NCBI RefSeq assembly: GCF_002269255.1
Contig: NZ_CP022823.1
Location: forward strand, 4,092,001-4,156,000
Source: Klebsiella quasivariicola
GTDB taxonomy: Bacteria > Pseudomonadota > Gammaproteobacteria > Enterobacterales > Enterobacteriaceae
DNA: 64,000 nt
Reading direction: 5' to 3'
Of this stretch, positions 9,233 to 18,382 are shown piece after piece (within the stretch, counting starts at the first letter, position 1; each line of letters starts with the position of its first letter). The position numbers were made by a program, and so were the translations under genes. The notes under the pieces were generated by a model. It ran no database searches. It saw nothing but the letters and a program-made list of their open reading frames with translations, and was not told the DNA's origin.

Positions 9233-9844
9233 ATGATGCGGTTAAAACAATGGGGCGCCGTGCTGATGGGCTGCGCCGCCCTGTTGCTGACGGCCTGCAC
9301 GGTGGTGGACTTAGATGAGAATGGCAAGCCAGTGCTGCCTGCCGACCCGAACGCGAAACCCAGCTTCGACCATCTCACCCCGCAGCAGATCGCGCAACAA
9401 ACCTGGCAATCTCGAGTAATTGACGCAGCGAACCAACATGCGCTGGACGCGACTGCGCTGGAAAAAGTGCGTCAGGCCTCTGGCGCGACGCCACAGAGCG
9501 TCTTTGTTCGCCTGAGCAGCGAAGTGACCGGGATTGACGTCAGCACCCCACGCGAGCAGAAGCTCACTCTTACGCTACAGGGCCAGCCGTTGGTCGTGCA
9601 GCTGGGTCCTGTCATGCGGGGCAACGCCATTCGCGATGCCAGCGGGTTCAAATTTGAAGACTTTACCAACCAGGTGCAGTTTGCGCAGCTTTCACGCGCC
9701 TATAACCGGGAGGCGATAAAATCGTTGCCGACAGTGGACGCGAGCTGGGCAGGCAAACCTGTCGATATTCTCTTTGCGGCCACGGTGGTTAACGGCAGCC
9801 TGCAGGATGCGGCCGCTCTTGCGCTAAAACAGGAGGCGCGCTGA
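9233..9844 (+). CDS. DUF2291 family lipoprotein of a sugar ABC operon
   Basis: 203 residues with a lipoprotein signal (LLLTAC, lipidated cysteine near residue 20) followed by VVDLDENGKPV. DUF2291 proteins recur inside ribose-type ABC transporter operons, but their function is unknown. The gene begins seven nt after the binding-protein stop (tandem ATG codons at 9233 and 9236) and its stop overlaps the ATPase start, so translation is coupled. It may be an accessory to sugar capture or to assembly of the transporter. Confidence 0.75.
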   Translation: MMRLKQWGAVLMGCAALLLTACTVVDLDENGKPVLPADPNAKPSFDHLTPQQIAQQTWQSRVIDAANQHALDATALEKVRQASGATPQSVFVRLSSEVTGIDVSTPREQKLTLTLQGQPLVVQLGPVMRGNAIRDASGFKFEDFTNQVQFAQLSRAYNREAIKSLPTVDASWAGKPVDILFAATVVNGSLQDAAALALKQEAR

Positions 9845-11370
9845 TGGCCAGTTCACCCACAGAGGAGATCATTTTACGCACCCGTGGTATTTCCATGCTG
9901 TTCCCCGGCACGGTGGCGCTGGATAACGTCGACTACAACGTCTGGCGTGGCAAAGTTAACGTGATCATCGGCGAAAATGGCGCGGGTAAATCAACGCTCA
10001 TGAAAATTCTCGCCGGTGTGCAACAGCCGAGCCTGGGCGAAATGGAGCTCAACGGTAAGCTTGTCCGTTTCTCCAGCACCCGCGAGGCCGCCGCCCACGG
10101 CATTGGTATGGTTCACCAGGAGCTGAACCTGTTTGAAAATCTTAGCGTCGCGGAAAATATCTTTCTTGGCCGCGAGCTACAGCGCGGGCTTACGCCGATT
10201 AACGAAGCAGAGCAGGAACGACAAGCCGCGGAGCTGTTGCAGCGACTCGACCAGCCGATCTCGCCGCGGGAGCTGGTGGGTAACCTGAAGGTCGGTCAGC
10301 AGCAGTTGGTCGAGATAGCCAAAGCGCTGGCGGAAAATGCGGACATTCTGATCCTTGATGAGCCCACCTCCGCCTTAAGCAAAACCGAGGTGGATATCCT
10401 GTTTCGGGTCATCCGCGAACTGACGCGTCAGGGGGTGTCCATCATCTACATCTCACACCGTCTGGAGGAGCTGATGGCCATCGGCGACGTCATTACCATA
10501 CTGCGTGACGGCAAATTCCAGGCGGAGGCCAGGGTGAGTGAAATTGATGTGCCATGGATCGTCCGTGAAATGCTGGGAAGCGATCCGGTAAGCCATTTTC
10601 TTCCTCCGGATCGCCGCTTCGGCGCCCCACTGCTGGAAGTGGAAAACCTGACCTGCGTGAATGCCGCGGGCAATACGGTGGTGGATAACGTCAGTTTTAA
10701 AGCACATGCCGGTGAAATTATTGGGATCTACGGCCTGATGGGCGCCGGGCGAACCGAGCTGTTTGAATGTCTGCTGGGGACTGCGCGCCACTACTTTGGC
10801 AAGATCTGGCTGGACAGCAAACCGGTTCCCCAGCGGTTAACCACGGCCGAACGCATCCGCATGGGCATGAGTCTGGTGCCGGAAGATCGTAAGCGGACCG
10901 GGATTTTTCCTATCTCGTCAGTCGCCAGCAATCTGACCATTGCCAGCCTGTGGCGTCGTCTTCAGCGCGGGTTAACCATTGCCAATAAAGAGGAAGAGGC
11001 CGTCGTCGCCAGCACGATTGGCAATCTCTCCATTAAGGTCTCATCACCAGAGGTCGAGATCCAGGCGCTCAGCGGCGGCAATCAGCAAAAGGTGGTGATT
11101 GGCCGTTCGCTGTTAACCAATCCGAAGGTGCTGTTTCTTGACGAGCCTACGCGTGGAATCGACATCGGCGCCAAGGGGGATGTGTTTCGCATGATGGTGC
11201 AATTGTCGCAGCAGGGAATGGCGGTGGTGTTCTCCACCTCCGATTTAAAAGAAATCATGGCGGTCTCTGACCGTATCCTGGTGATGTCAGGCGGCAAACT
11301 GACCGCCGATATCGTTCGTGACCAGGCCGAAGAGTCGGCGCTGGTTTCAGCAAGCGCTCAGGGGTTCTAA
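9844..11370 (+). CDS. Sugar ABC transporter, duplicated ATP-binding subunit (RbsA-like)
   Basis: 508 residues containing two ABC ATPase halves. The first has a full Walker A, GENGAGKST (43-51), signature VGQQQLVEIAKAL and Walker B ILILDEPTSAL. The second has a degenerate P-loop, GLMGAGRTE, with signature LSGGNQQKV and Walker B VLFLDEPTRGID. This arrangement is that of the RbsA/XylG/MglA class, which powers pentose or hexose uptake at the inner membrane. Start overlaps the DUF2291 stop; the permease begins two nt after its end. Confidence 0.93.
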   Translation: MASSPTEEIILRTRGISMLFPGTVALDNVDYNVWRGKVNVIIGENGAGKSTLMKILAGVQQPSLGEMELNGKLVRFSSTREAAAHGIGMVHQELNLFENLSVAENIFLGRELQRGLTPINEAEQERQAAELLQRLDQPISPRELVGNLKVGQQQLVEIAKALAENADILILDEPTSALSKTEVDILFRVIRELTRQGVSIIYISHRLEELMAIGDVITILRDGKFQAEARVSEIDVPWIVREMLGSDPVSHFLPPDRRFGAPLLEVENLTCVNAAGNTVVDNVSFKAHAGEIIGIYGLMGAGRTELFECLLGTARHYFGKIWLDSKPVPQRLTTAERIRMGMSLVPEDRKRTGIFPISSVASNLTIASLWRRLQRGLTIANKEEEAVVASTIGNLSIKVSSPEVEIQALSGGNQQKVVIGRSLLTNPKVLFLDEPTRGIDIGAKGDVFRMMVQLSQQGMAVVFSTSDLKEIMAVSDRILVMSGGKLTADIVRDQAEESALVSASAQGF

Positions 11371-11371
11371 G

Positions 11372-12460
11372 ATGAAAATGACACAATCGGTCGCACTGGC
11401 GCCGCGCGGCGGAGCCTCCCTCTCCCGTGAAAATATCCTGCTGTTGTTATTAAAACTGCGCACCTTTATCGCGCTGTTTCTGATTGTCGGCTTCTTCACG
11501 ATGACCGTGCCCGGGTTTTTATCCGCTGGCAGCATGGTGATTATGATTAAACACATTGCGATTAACGCCTTTCTGGCGTTGGGGATCACCTTTGTCATTA
11601 TCACCGCCGGTATCGACCTCTCGATTGGCGCCACGCTCGGTCTCTGCGGAATGATAGCCGGCTGGCTTATCACCAAAGGGATCGTCCTGCCGATGTTCGG
11701 CATCGCCATTTTTCCAAGCGTGTGGGTCATTGTGCCCCTGGTGCTGCTGATAGGCGCGCTGATTGGCGCCGTTAATGGCTGGATCATTACCCGCTACAAC
11801 GTGGCGCCATTTATCTGCACCCTCGGTACCATGTATGTGCTCCGCGGAGCCGCGATGCTGACCTCTGATGGCCAAACCTTCCCCGGGCTCGCGGGCAATC
11901 CGCAGCTGGGCAACACGGGTTTCGATGAAATTGGCGCAGGTGCGCTCTTTGGCATCCCGTGGGCCATCTGGCTGATGATCCTCCTGGCGCTGATCATCGC
12001 CTATATCGCCCGGCGTTTGCCTTTTGGCCGCCATGTTTATGCGATCGGTGACAACGAGCGCGCCGCCGAGCTTTCCGGCGTGAAAGTGAAGCAAATTAAA
12101 GTGCTGGTCTACACGTTGTCCGGTTTTTGCGCCGCCATTGCCGGGATCGTGGTCTCCGCGCAGCTGCTGGCCAGCCACCCGGCTAACGGTACCGCTTTTG
12201 AAATGAATGCTATCGCCGCCGTCGTACTGGGCGGAACATCCCTGGCCGGCGGCCGGGGAACCATTCTGGGTACGCTGATTGGTGCGTTTGTCATCGGTTT
12301 TCTCGCCGACGGGCTGGTGATGATGGGGGTGAGCGAGTTTTGGCAGATGGTCATCAAAGGGATCGTGATTATTGTGGCGGTCATTATCGATCAGATGCAA
12401 AACCGGATGCAGCAGAAAGCGGCGGTGGTCGCTCAGAAGGCGGTCATGGAGAATAAGTAA
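11372..12460 (+). CDS. Sugar ABC transporter permease (RbsC-like, BPD_transp_2)
   Basis: 362-residue polytopic membrane protein with about 8-10 hydrophobic segments. The motif VITAGIDLSIGATLGLCGM and the C-terminal region with GGTSLAGGRGTILGTLIGA mark the RbsC/XylH permease family. It forms the inner-membrane channel with the ATPase encoded just upstream. A strong hairpin follows within nine nt. Start chosen at 11372, two nt after the ATPase; longer in-frame starts would overlap the ATPase gene. Confidence 0.92.
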   Translation: MKMTQSVALAPRGGASLSRENILLLLLKLRTFIALFLIVGFFTMTVPGFLSAGSMVIMIKHIAINAFLALGITFVIITAGIDLSIGATLGLCGMIAGWLITKGIVLPMFGIAIFPSVWVIVPLVLLIGALIGAVNGWIITRYNVAPFICTLGTMYVLRGAAMLTSDGQTFPGLAGNPQLGNTGFDEIGAGALFGIPWAIWLMILLALIIAYIARRLPFGRHVYAIGDNERAAELSGVKVKQIKVLVYTLSGFCAAIAGIVVSAQLLASHPANGTAFEMNAIAAVVLGGTSLAGGRGTILGTLIGAFVIGFLADGLVMMGVSEFWQMVIKGIVIIVAVIIDQMQNRMQQKAAVVAQKAVMENK

Positions 12461-12468
12461 CCGCAAGC

Positions 12469-12494
12469 CCTCCTGTGGCAACGGCCACAGGAGG
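12469..12494 (+). terminator. Hairpin ending the sugar importer operon
   Basis: CCTCCTGTGGC (12469-12479) and GCCACAGGAGG (12484-12494) form an 11-bp perfect stem with a 4-nt loop directly after the permease stop. A T-run is absent, so it may work as a terminator with a factor or as an RNA 3'-end stabiliser. Confidence 0.6.
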
Positions 12495-12615
12495 TGGCTG
12501 CCTGACGCTCGATGCGCCTTTCTCCGAGGCGCTTCGCAAAACCTCATCGAAAAATCCTGCCCGACGGCAAGCGGTGGTAGCATCCCGCCACTCTGCTCTG
12601 CCAGGCAAGGAAGCC

Positions 12616-13590
12616 ATGAAAAAACGTCCGCACTCGACCCCGCACGACAGCCTGTTTAAACGCTTTTTGCGCGACAGCGAAACCGCACGCGATTTTCTGG
12701 ATATTCATCTGCCGCCCGCGCTGCGGCAACTGTGCGACTTAAGCACTCTGCACCTGGAATCCGGGAGCTTTGTTGAGGACAACCTGCGCGCCAGCTATTC
12801 CGATATTCTCTACTCTCTGCAGACCAGCAAGGGAGAGGGCTATATCTATGTGGTCATTGAGCATCAGAGCACCCCGGACAGCCATATGGCGTTCAGACTC
12901 CTGCGCTATGCCCTCGCGGCCATGCAACAGCATCTTGATCGCGGCCATAAAGCGCTGCCGCTGGTGATCCCCATGCTGTTTTATCATGGCACCATTTCTC
13001 CCTATCCCTTTTCACTGTGCTGGCTGGACGAGTTCCCACCTGACTCACCGGCAAAGCAGCTTTATCTCGGAGCTTTTCCGCTCGTCGATGTGACCGATAT
13101 TCCCGACGACGCCATATTACAGCATCGGCGGATCGCGCTTCTGGAACTGGTCCAGAAACACATCCGTCAACGCGATCTTAGCCATATCCTCCAGCAGTTG
13201 GTGGAGGTGGTGCTGATGGGATACACTGACCACCAGCAGTTCAAAACGTTATTTACCTATATGTCGCTGCATGGCAATAGCGCCGACCCGGACAACTTTA
13301 TCGACCAGCTGGTCGAACGTCTGCCGCAATATGAGGATACCCTGATGACGATTGCCGAGTACCTGAAGCAGAAAGGGCGCGAAGAGGGAAAACAACGCTG
13401 GTTACAGCAAGGCCAGCAAGAGGGGCTTCAGGAAGGTTTACAGGCGGGTGAGCATCGCGAAGCCTGCCGCATCGCGCTGATGATGTTAGAGAACGGCATG
13501 GACACTGAAACCGTATTGCGGATGACTCGCCTCAGCGCGGACGAACTGGCGACGCTGGCGCGCCAGCCACGCCAGTCTCCCCCCGCTTAG
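12616..13590 (+). CDS. Rpn family recombination-promoting nuclease / putative transposase (PD-(D/E)XK)
   Basis: 324 residues from an ATG at 12616 preceded by AAGG. The N-terminus (HDSLFKRFL, DILYSL, YIYVVIEHQST) matches the RpnA-E/YhgA family, small DNA endonucleases that promote RecA-independent recombination in E. coli. The D...EHQ arrangement around residues 67-88 resembles the PD-(D/E)XK core. The C-terminus is rich in glutamine/glutamate/glycine (QQGQQEGLQEGLQAG), typical of the family's tail. It sits between the importer and regulator and overlaps the convergent SorC gene by three nt. No role in sugar use is implied. Confidence 0.85.
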   Translation: MKKRPHSTPHDSLFKRFLRDSETARDFLDIHLPPALRQLCDLSTLHLESGSFVEDNLRASYSDILYSLQTSKGEGYIYVVIEHQSTPDSHMAFRLLRYALAAMQQHLDRGHKALPLVIPMLFYHGTISPYPFSLCWLDEFPPDSPAKQLYLGAFPLVDVTDIPDDAILQHRRIALLELVQKHIRQRDLSHILQQLVEVVLMGYTDHQQFKTLFTYMSLHGNSADPDNFIDQLVERLPQYEDTLMTIAEYLKQKGREEGKQRWLQQGQQEGLQEGLQAGEHREACRIALMMLENGMDTETVLRMTRLSADELATLARQPRQSPPA

Positions 13591-14537
13591 CCCTTAATTA
13601 ACGCGCGCGCGGTCGGGAAGTCGGTGATCAGGACATCAATATAGTCGCCCTGCAACGCGCCGCGGATGGCGTTCTCTTTGTCCACGCCGCCGGCCAGCGC
13701 AATCACCTGCGGACAGCGACGAATTTGCTCAAGCTCCATACCGATCACCGGATCCTCATCCTGGCTCAGTACCGGTTTGCCCGCCGCATCATAGTAATGC
13801 AGGCAGATATCCCCCACCGCGCCGCGCGCCGCCAGCAGCTGGAGCATGGTTTCATTATAATAGTTACCGGAGTTTTTCAGCAGCTGCGAAGGCTCCAGTT
13901 CACCAATACCGACGATGGCCACATCCACTTCGGCAAATTTCGCCACCACCGCCGCGACGTCCGGGCTGTTTACCAGACGGCTGCGCTCCTCCACGGAGTG
14001 CTCAATACTCTGCGACGGCAGCAGCCACGCCGGGCAGCCTAAATGCGCCGCCAGCTGCTGGGTTAAGATGGTGGCCTGCACGTTGCCGTTGGGACCGACG
14101 CCGCCCAACAGCTGAATCACCCCGGCGGCGCGAATGTTCTGCGGATGCATCTCATCCACCATACAGCGGATCGTACTGCTCCAGGACGAGATCCCCACGA
14201 GGTCTTCCGGCCGCAGCCGCGTTTCAACATAGTGCGCCGCCGCGCTGCCGATGGCATGCTTTACCTGGCTGTAACTGGCGTTCTCGCCCACATCCACGAC
14301 TATCGCCTGTAGAATGCCAAAACGCTCCTCAATCGCCTTTTCCAGATCGACAAAAATGTTTGTCGGCTGGACCACGGTAATTTTCACCAGCCCCTCTTTC
14401 TGACAGCGGGTTAGCGCCCGTGAAACAAAAGACTGGGACAGATGCAGCAGCGAGGCGATCTCGGACTGCTTTTTATTTTCGCTGTAGTAAAGCGTGGCGA
14501 TCTTCACCAGCAACCGCTGTTCATCCTGCTTCGACAT
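13587..14537 (-). CDS. SorC-family transcriptional regulator of the adjacent sugar operons
   Basis: 316 residues from an ATG at 14537 with GAGGGG upstream. An N-terminal helix-turn-helix (KKQSEIASLLHLSQSFVSRALTRC, roughly residues 20-43) precedes a SorC-type sugar-phosphate-binding domain (VGISSWSSTI, LLGGVGPNGN, VAIVGIGEL, CPQVIALAGG). SorC proteins sense sugar phosphates and repress or activate catabolic operons. It is transcribed divergently from the transketolase operon and lies between two operons that share a palindromic upstream element, so it is their likely regulator. Effector unknown. Confidence 0.9.
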   Translation of the reverse strand: MSKQDEQRLLVKIATLYYSENKKQSEIASLLHLSQSFVSRALTRCQKEGLVKITVVQPTNIFVDLEKAIEERFGILQAIVVDVGENASYSQVKHAIGSAAAHYVETRLRPEDLVGISSWSSTIRCMVDEMHPQNIRAAGVIQLLGGVGPNGNVQATILTQQLAAHLGCPAWLLPSQSIEHSVEERSRLVNSPDVAAVVAKFAEVDVAIVGIGELEPSQLLKNSGNYYNETMLQLLAARGAVGDICLHYYDAAGKPVLSQDEDPVIGMELEQIRRCPQVIALAGGVDKENAIRGALQGDYIDVLITDFPTARALIKG

Positions 14538-14659
14538 GGCATTCCCCTCTGTTTTCTGCTCGTTATTTTTATGCATCATTGAATAGATAACAAGCGCAGC
14601 GCCCTTTTCCCGACGATCCAAATGTGATCATTTTCTCCTTTTTTAGAAAATAGGCCGTA

Positions 14660-14734
14660 CAAATCGTGGACAAACCCCGTCACAGGGCATATCTTACCTA
14701 TGTGAATAATAAATCAGCAGTGAATATATATTCA
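14660..14734 (+). promoter_or_regulatory. Two-part upstream element of the transketolase operon, probable SorC-type operator
   Basis: In the 311-nt gap between the regulator and the transketolase gene lie CAAATCGTGGACA (14660-14672), TGAATAATAAATCA (14703-14716) and the palindrome TGAATATATATTCA (14721-14734). They repeat the arrangement at 8197-8269. The remaining sequence to 14848 carries an AT-rich leader and the AAGAGG ribosome site, and no other gene is credible. Confidence 0.7.
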
Positions 14735-14848
14735 ATCACTTATTAATACCTTGTTTTGTCGACGATTAAAGGTAGTCAGGATGGGAAGTGTTTTTTTACC
14801 CTGCCGGAATATTTATTCATACAAGAATTTACTTTCAAGAGGTGTTTT

Positions 14849-15679
14849 ATGAATCCGTTTTCACTCTCCGTTAAGGAGTTAGAACAAAAAGCACGCGCCA
14901 TCCGCCGCCGCATCATCGTCTTGAATGCGGAAAGCCCGGCAGGCGGCCACACCGGTGCCGATCTGTCACAAGTCGAACTGCTGACCGCCCTCTACTTTCG
15001 CATCCTTAACTGCTCCCCTGCGCGAAAAGAGAGCGACGACCGCGATATCTATATTCAGTCGAAGGGGCATGCTGTCGGCGGTTATTACTGCGTGCTGGCC
15101 GAAGCAGGCTTTATTCCCGTTGACTGGCTGGCAACCTATCAACACGCCGACTCGGCGCTGCCAGGACACCCGGTAAAGCACAAGACGCCGGGTATTGAGC
15201 TGAATACCGGTGCGCTGGGCCATGGTCTGCCCGTGGCGGTAGGCATTGCGCTGGCAGCGAAACGCGATAACAACCCGCGTCGCGTATTTGTCGTCACCGG
15301 CGATGGCGAACTGGCGGAGGGCAGCAACTGGGAGGCCGCGCTGGTCGCCGCCCACTACCAGCTGGATAACCTTATTATTATCAACGACAAAAATAATCTG
15401 CAGCTGGCCGGTGCGACCAAAGAGATCATGAATACCGATCCGCTGGATGAAAAATGGCGCGCTTTCGGCATGGAGGTTACGCAGTGCAACGGCAACGATA
15501 TGGCGGAGGTGGTCGCCACCCTTGAGGGCCTGCAGCCGAACGGGAAACCACACGTCGTGATTGCTAACACCACCAAAGGCGCGGGTATTTCCTTTATTCA
15601 GGGACGCCCCGAGTGGCATCACCGGGTACCGAAAGGAGAAGAAATTGAACTGGCGCTGGAGGAACTGAAAGATGAGTAA
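14849..15679 (+). CDS. Transketolase-like protein, N-terminal (thiamine-diphosphate-binding) subunit
   Basis: 276 residues from ATG 14849 (AAGAGG five to ten nt upstream). This is the first half of a split transketolase: SPAGGHTGADLSQVELL, SKGHAVGGYY, GHGLPVAVGIALA and the ThDP motif GDGELAEGS with IIINDKNNLQ, starting near residue 150. Split transketolases act on short sugar phosphates in many sugar pathways, including the apulose-4-phosphate transketolase of D-apiose use. The stop overlaps the start of the second subunit. The true substrate here is unknown. Confidence 0.88.
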   Translation: MNPFSLSVKELEQKARAIRRRIIVLNAESPAGGHTGADLSQVELLTALYFRILNCSPARKESDDRDIYIQSKGHAVGGYYCVLAEAGFIPVDWLATYQHADSALPGHPVKHKTPGIELNTGALGHGLPVAVGIALAAKRDNNPRRVFVVTGDGELAEGSNWEAALVAAHYQLDNLIIINDKNNLQLAGATKEIMNTDPLDEKWRAFGMEVTQCNGNDMAEVVATLEGLQPNGKPHVVIANTTKGAGISFIQGRPEWHHRVPKGEEIELALEELKDE

Positions 15680-16622
15680 TAGCGAACATCTCGCCACGGT
15701 GATGGTGAATGCCTTTATTGATGCCGTAGACCGCGGCGTGGATCTGGTGCCGGTGGTGGCCGACTCCACCTCAACGGCGAAAATTGCTCCGTTTATCAAA
15801 AGATTCCCTGACCGGCTGGTCAACGTCGGCATCGCCGAGCAGACGCTGGTTGGCGCTGCCGCCGGTCTGGCGCTGGGGGGGAAAGTGGCCGTGACCTGCA
15901 ACGCCGCGCCATTCCTCATCTCACGAGCCAATGAGCAGATTAAGGTCGACGTTTGCTACAACAACACCAACGTCAAACTGTTCGGGCTGAACGCGGGCGC
16001 CAGCTACGGTCCACTGGCCAGCACCCACCACAGTATTGACGATATCGCCATTCTGCGCGGTTTTGGCAATATTGAAATTTACGCGCCGTCCAGTCCCGGC
16101 GAGTGCCGGCAGATTATTGATTATGCCCTTGCCCACGTCGGGCCAGTGTATATCCGCCTCGACGGTAAAGCGCTGCCGGAACTGCATGATGAACATTACC
16201 GGTTTGTTCCGGGCAACATTGATGTGCTGCGTCTGGGGCGCGATATTGCGCTGGTTGCCATGGGCTCAACGGTACATGAAATTGTGGAAGCCGCCGCACA
16301 ACTCGCTGCAGAAGGTATTGACGCCACCGTTATCAGTGTCCCATCTATTCGTCCTTGTGATACCCAGGCGCTACTGGCGGCAATCCAGTCCTGTCCGGCC
16401 GCGATCACGGTGGAAGAACACAACGTCAACGGCGGCGTCGGGAGCCTGGTGGCGGAAGTGCTGGCCGAGGCCGGGTGCGCGATCCCGTTGCGGCGCTTAG
16501 GTATCCCTGACGGGCAATACGCCATTGCCGCCGATCGCGCTGCCACGCGCGCGCGCCATGAAATCGATGCCGCCGGGGTGGTGAAGCACGCCCGCAAGCT
16601 GCACATAAAAAAAGCATCCTGA
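15672..16622 (+). CDS. Transketolase-like protein, C-terminal (pyrimidine-binding) subunit
   Basis: 316 residues, overlapping the previous gene by eight nt, so the two subunits are probably made in equal amounts. The region VNVGIAEQTLVGAAAGLAL carries the conserved glutamate that activates the ThDP pyrimidine ring, and the C-terminal third is a transketolase_C domain (VEEHNVNGGVGSLVAEV). Together with the upstream subunit it would form an alpha2beta2 transketolase. Substrate unknown. Confidence 0.88.
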   Translation: MSNSEHLATVMVNAFIDAVDRGVDLVPVVADSTSTAKIAPFIKRFPDRLVNVGIAEQTLVGAAAGLALGGKVAVTCNAAPFLISRANEQIKVDVCYNNTNVKLFGLNAGASYGPLASTHHSIDDIAILRGFGNIEIYAPSSPGECRQIIDYALAHVGPVYIRLDGKALPELHDEHYRFVPGNIDVLRLGRDIALVAMGSTVHEIVEAAAQLAAEGIDATVISVPSIRPCDTQALLAAIQSCPAAITVEEHNVNGGVGSLVAEVLAEAGCAIPLRRLGIPDGQYAIAADRAATRARHEIDAAGVVKHARKLHIKKAS

Positions 16623-16656
16623 AAAATAACAAGAACATCTTACTGGAGAGAACGCA

Positions 16657-18075
16657 ATGTCCCGAATTCCTCAACAACTCACCATGGGCGTCATTATTGG
16701 CAACCGGGGATTTTTCCCCAGCTATCTGGTCGCCGAAGCGCGCGAACAGGCGGTAGCCCTGTTTAGCCGTCTTGGGATTAACACCATTATGCTTGATCCA
16801 TCCCAGACGGAACTGGGTGGCGTGGAAACCCGGCAGGATGCCAAAATTTGCGCCGAGCTGTTCCGCAGCCACCGCGACAATATTCACGGTGTCGTGGTGC
16901 TGTTACCCAACTTTGGTGATGAGAAAGCCATCGCCGAAACGCTGCGCCTCTCCGGTCTCAACGTCCCGGTGCTTGTTCAGGCCGAAGAGGATAATCTGGA
17001 TAAAATGGGGTTGTCGACGCGCCGAGATAGCTTCTGCGGCAAAATTTCCCTTTGCAACAACCTGCGCCAGTACGGTATCCCGTTTACGCTGACCACCCAG
17101 CACGTCTGCGCGCTCAGTGGCGAGGTGTTTGAGCAGGATCTGCGGCGCTTCACGCAGATATGTCGCGTGGTGAACAGTATGCGCGGCGTGCGCGTTGGCG
17201 CGATCGGCGCCCGTCCAGCGGGCTTTAACACCGTGCGCTACAGCGAAAAGCTGCTCGAACGTTTAGGCATCGCGGTGGAAACGTTAGATCTGTCAGAGGT
17301 GTTTACCAGGATTAAAGCCCTGCGTGATGACGATATTCGTGTGGATGAGAAGCGCCGCCTGCTGATCGATAATGCCGACGCCAGCGGTATTCCGGCAGAT
17401 AAGCTGGTCACCATGGCAAAACTGTTTGTGGTCCTGAGCGAGTGGATTGTTGCCAACGACATCGACACCACCGCAATTCAGTGCTGGACCTCGCTGCAGG
17501 AAAATCTGGGGATTAACGTCTGCTCCATCATGAGCGTGATGTCCGGACAACTGATGCCAAGCGCCTGTGAGGTCGATGTCATGGGCGCGCTCTCCATGTA
17601 TGCGCTCGCCAGCAGCAACCTGAGCCCCGCCTCGATCGCGGACTGGAACAATAACTTCGGCGACGATCGCGATAAATGTGTGCTGTTTCATTGCGGGAAC
17701 TTTGCCTCGGCCAGCCTTGAGTCGCCGCACATGGGAACGGCCGATATTATCGGCACCACCGTCGGCAAAGAAAACACCTGCGGTGCCGTGCATGGTCGCA
17801 TGAAAAGCGGCGCGCTGACCTATTTTCGCCTCAGCACCGACGACCTGACTGGCGAAATCAAAGCCTACGTTGGCGAAGGTCGGTCGGTTGACGATCCCCT
17901 CGATACGGTAGGCTGTCGGGCGGTCATTCAGGTTCCCCACCTGGAAAATCTGCTGTCGTGGATCTGCCGCAACGGCTTTGAGCACCATGTCGCGATGAAC
18001 CATTCCGCCAGTGCCGCAATTTTGCACGAGGCATTTACGCGCTACCTGGGCGTGTCGACCTATCTCCACCAGTAA
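16657..18075 (+). CDS. L-fucose isomerase-like protein
   Basis: 472 residues. The layout and the C-terminal stretch HCGNFASASLE ... GAVHGRMKSGALTYFRLSTDD resemble the L-fucose/L-arabinose isomerase superfamily, which converts aldoses to ketoses with a divalent metal. The N-terminal part (VVVLLPNFGDEKAIAETL, VPVLVQAEEDN) also fits that fold. It is 34 nt downstream of the transketolase subunits and 14 nt before the kinase gene. The likely step is isomerisation of the imported sugar before phosphorylation, but the substrate is not determinable from sequence. Confidence 0.78.
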   Translation: MSRIPQQLTMGVIIGNRGFFPSYLVAEAREQAVALFSRLGINTIMLDPSQTELGGVETRQDAKICAELFRSHRDNIHGVVVLLPNFGDEKAIAETLRLSGLNVPVLVQAEEDNLDKMGLSTRRDSFCGKISLCNNLRQYGIPFTLTTQHVCALSGEVFEQDLRRFTQICRVVNSMRGVRVGAIGARPAGFNTVRYSEKLLERLGIAVETLDLSEVFTRIKALRDDDIRVDEKRRLLIDNADASGIPADKLVTMAKLFVVLSEWIVANDIDTTAIQCWTSLQENLGINVCSIMSVMSGQLMPSACEVDVMGALSMYALASSNLSPASIADWNNNFGDDRDKCVLFHCGNFASASLESPHMGTADIIGTTVGKENTCGAVHGRMKSGALTYFRLSTDDLTGEIKAYVGEGRSVDDPLDTVGCRAVIQVPHLENLLSWICRNGFEHHVAMNHSASAAILHEAFTRYLGVSTYLHQ

Positions 18076-18089
18076 GGCCGGAGGCCGCT

Positions 18090-18382
18090 ATGTCGGTAAA
18101 CAAGGATATTATTATTGCCCTCGATGAGGGCACGACCAATGCCAAAGCCGTTGCCTTCGACAGCCACGGGCGGGTAATTGCGCAATTTTCCCGCGCGCTT
18201 GAGATCGCTACGCCGCAGGAAGGATGGGTAGAACAGTCAGCGGAGCTTCTGCTTGCCGCGTCGCTGGAGGTGATTTCTCGCGCAGTGGCCGCCGTTGGCG
18301 CGGAGCGTGTAGCCGCCCTGGCGATCAGCAACCAGCGCGAAACCGTCGTGGGCTGGTATCGGGAAACGGGCGAGGCTATAGC
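18090..18382 (+). pseudogene. FGGY-family carbohydrate kinase, truncated by the prophage left end
   Basis: The first 97 codons of an FGGY kinase are intact: good ribosome site (GGAGG), phosphate loop ALDEGTTNAKAVAFD and the family stretch ALAISNQRETVVGWYRETGEA. FGGY kinases are about 500 residues, so four-fifths are lost. Host sequence stops at 18382; phage sequence adds two codons and a TAG (18387-18389). No remaining part of the kinase is present at the other prophage end. The loss should break the pathway unless another kinase substitutes. Confidence 0.9.

Noticed and set aside
11519..12583. Long minus-strand frame opposite the permease gene
   Set aside because: Composition (His, Asp and Arg-rich) is typical of antisense reading of a membrane protein; the plus-strand permease is certain.
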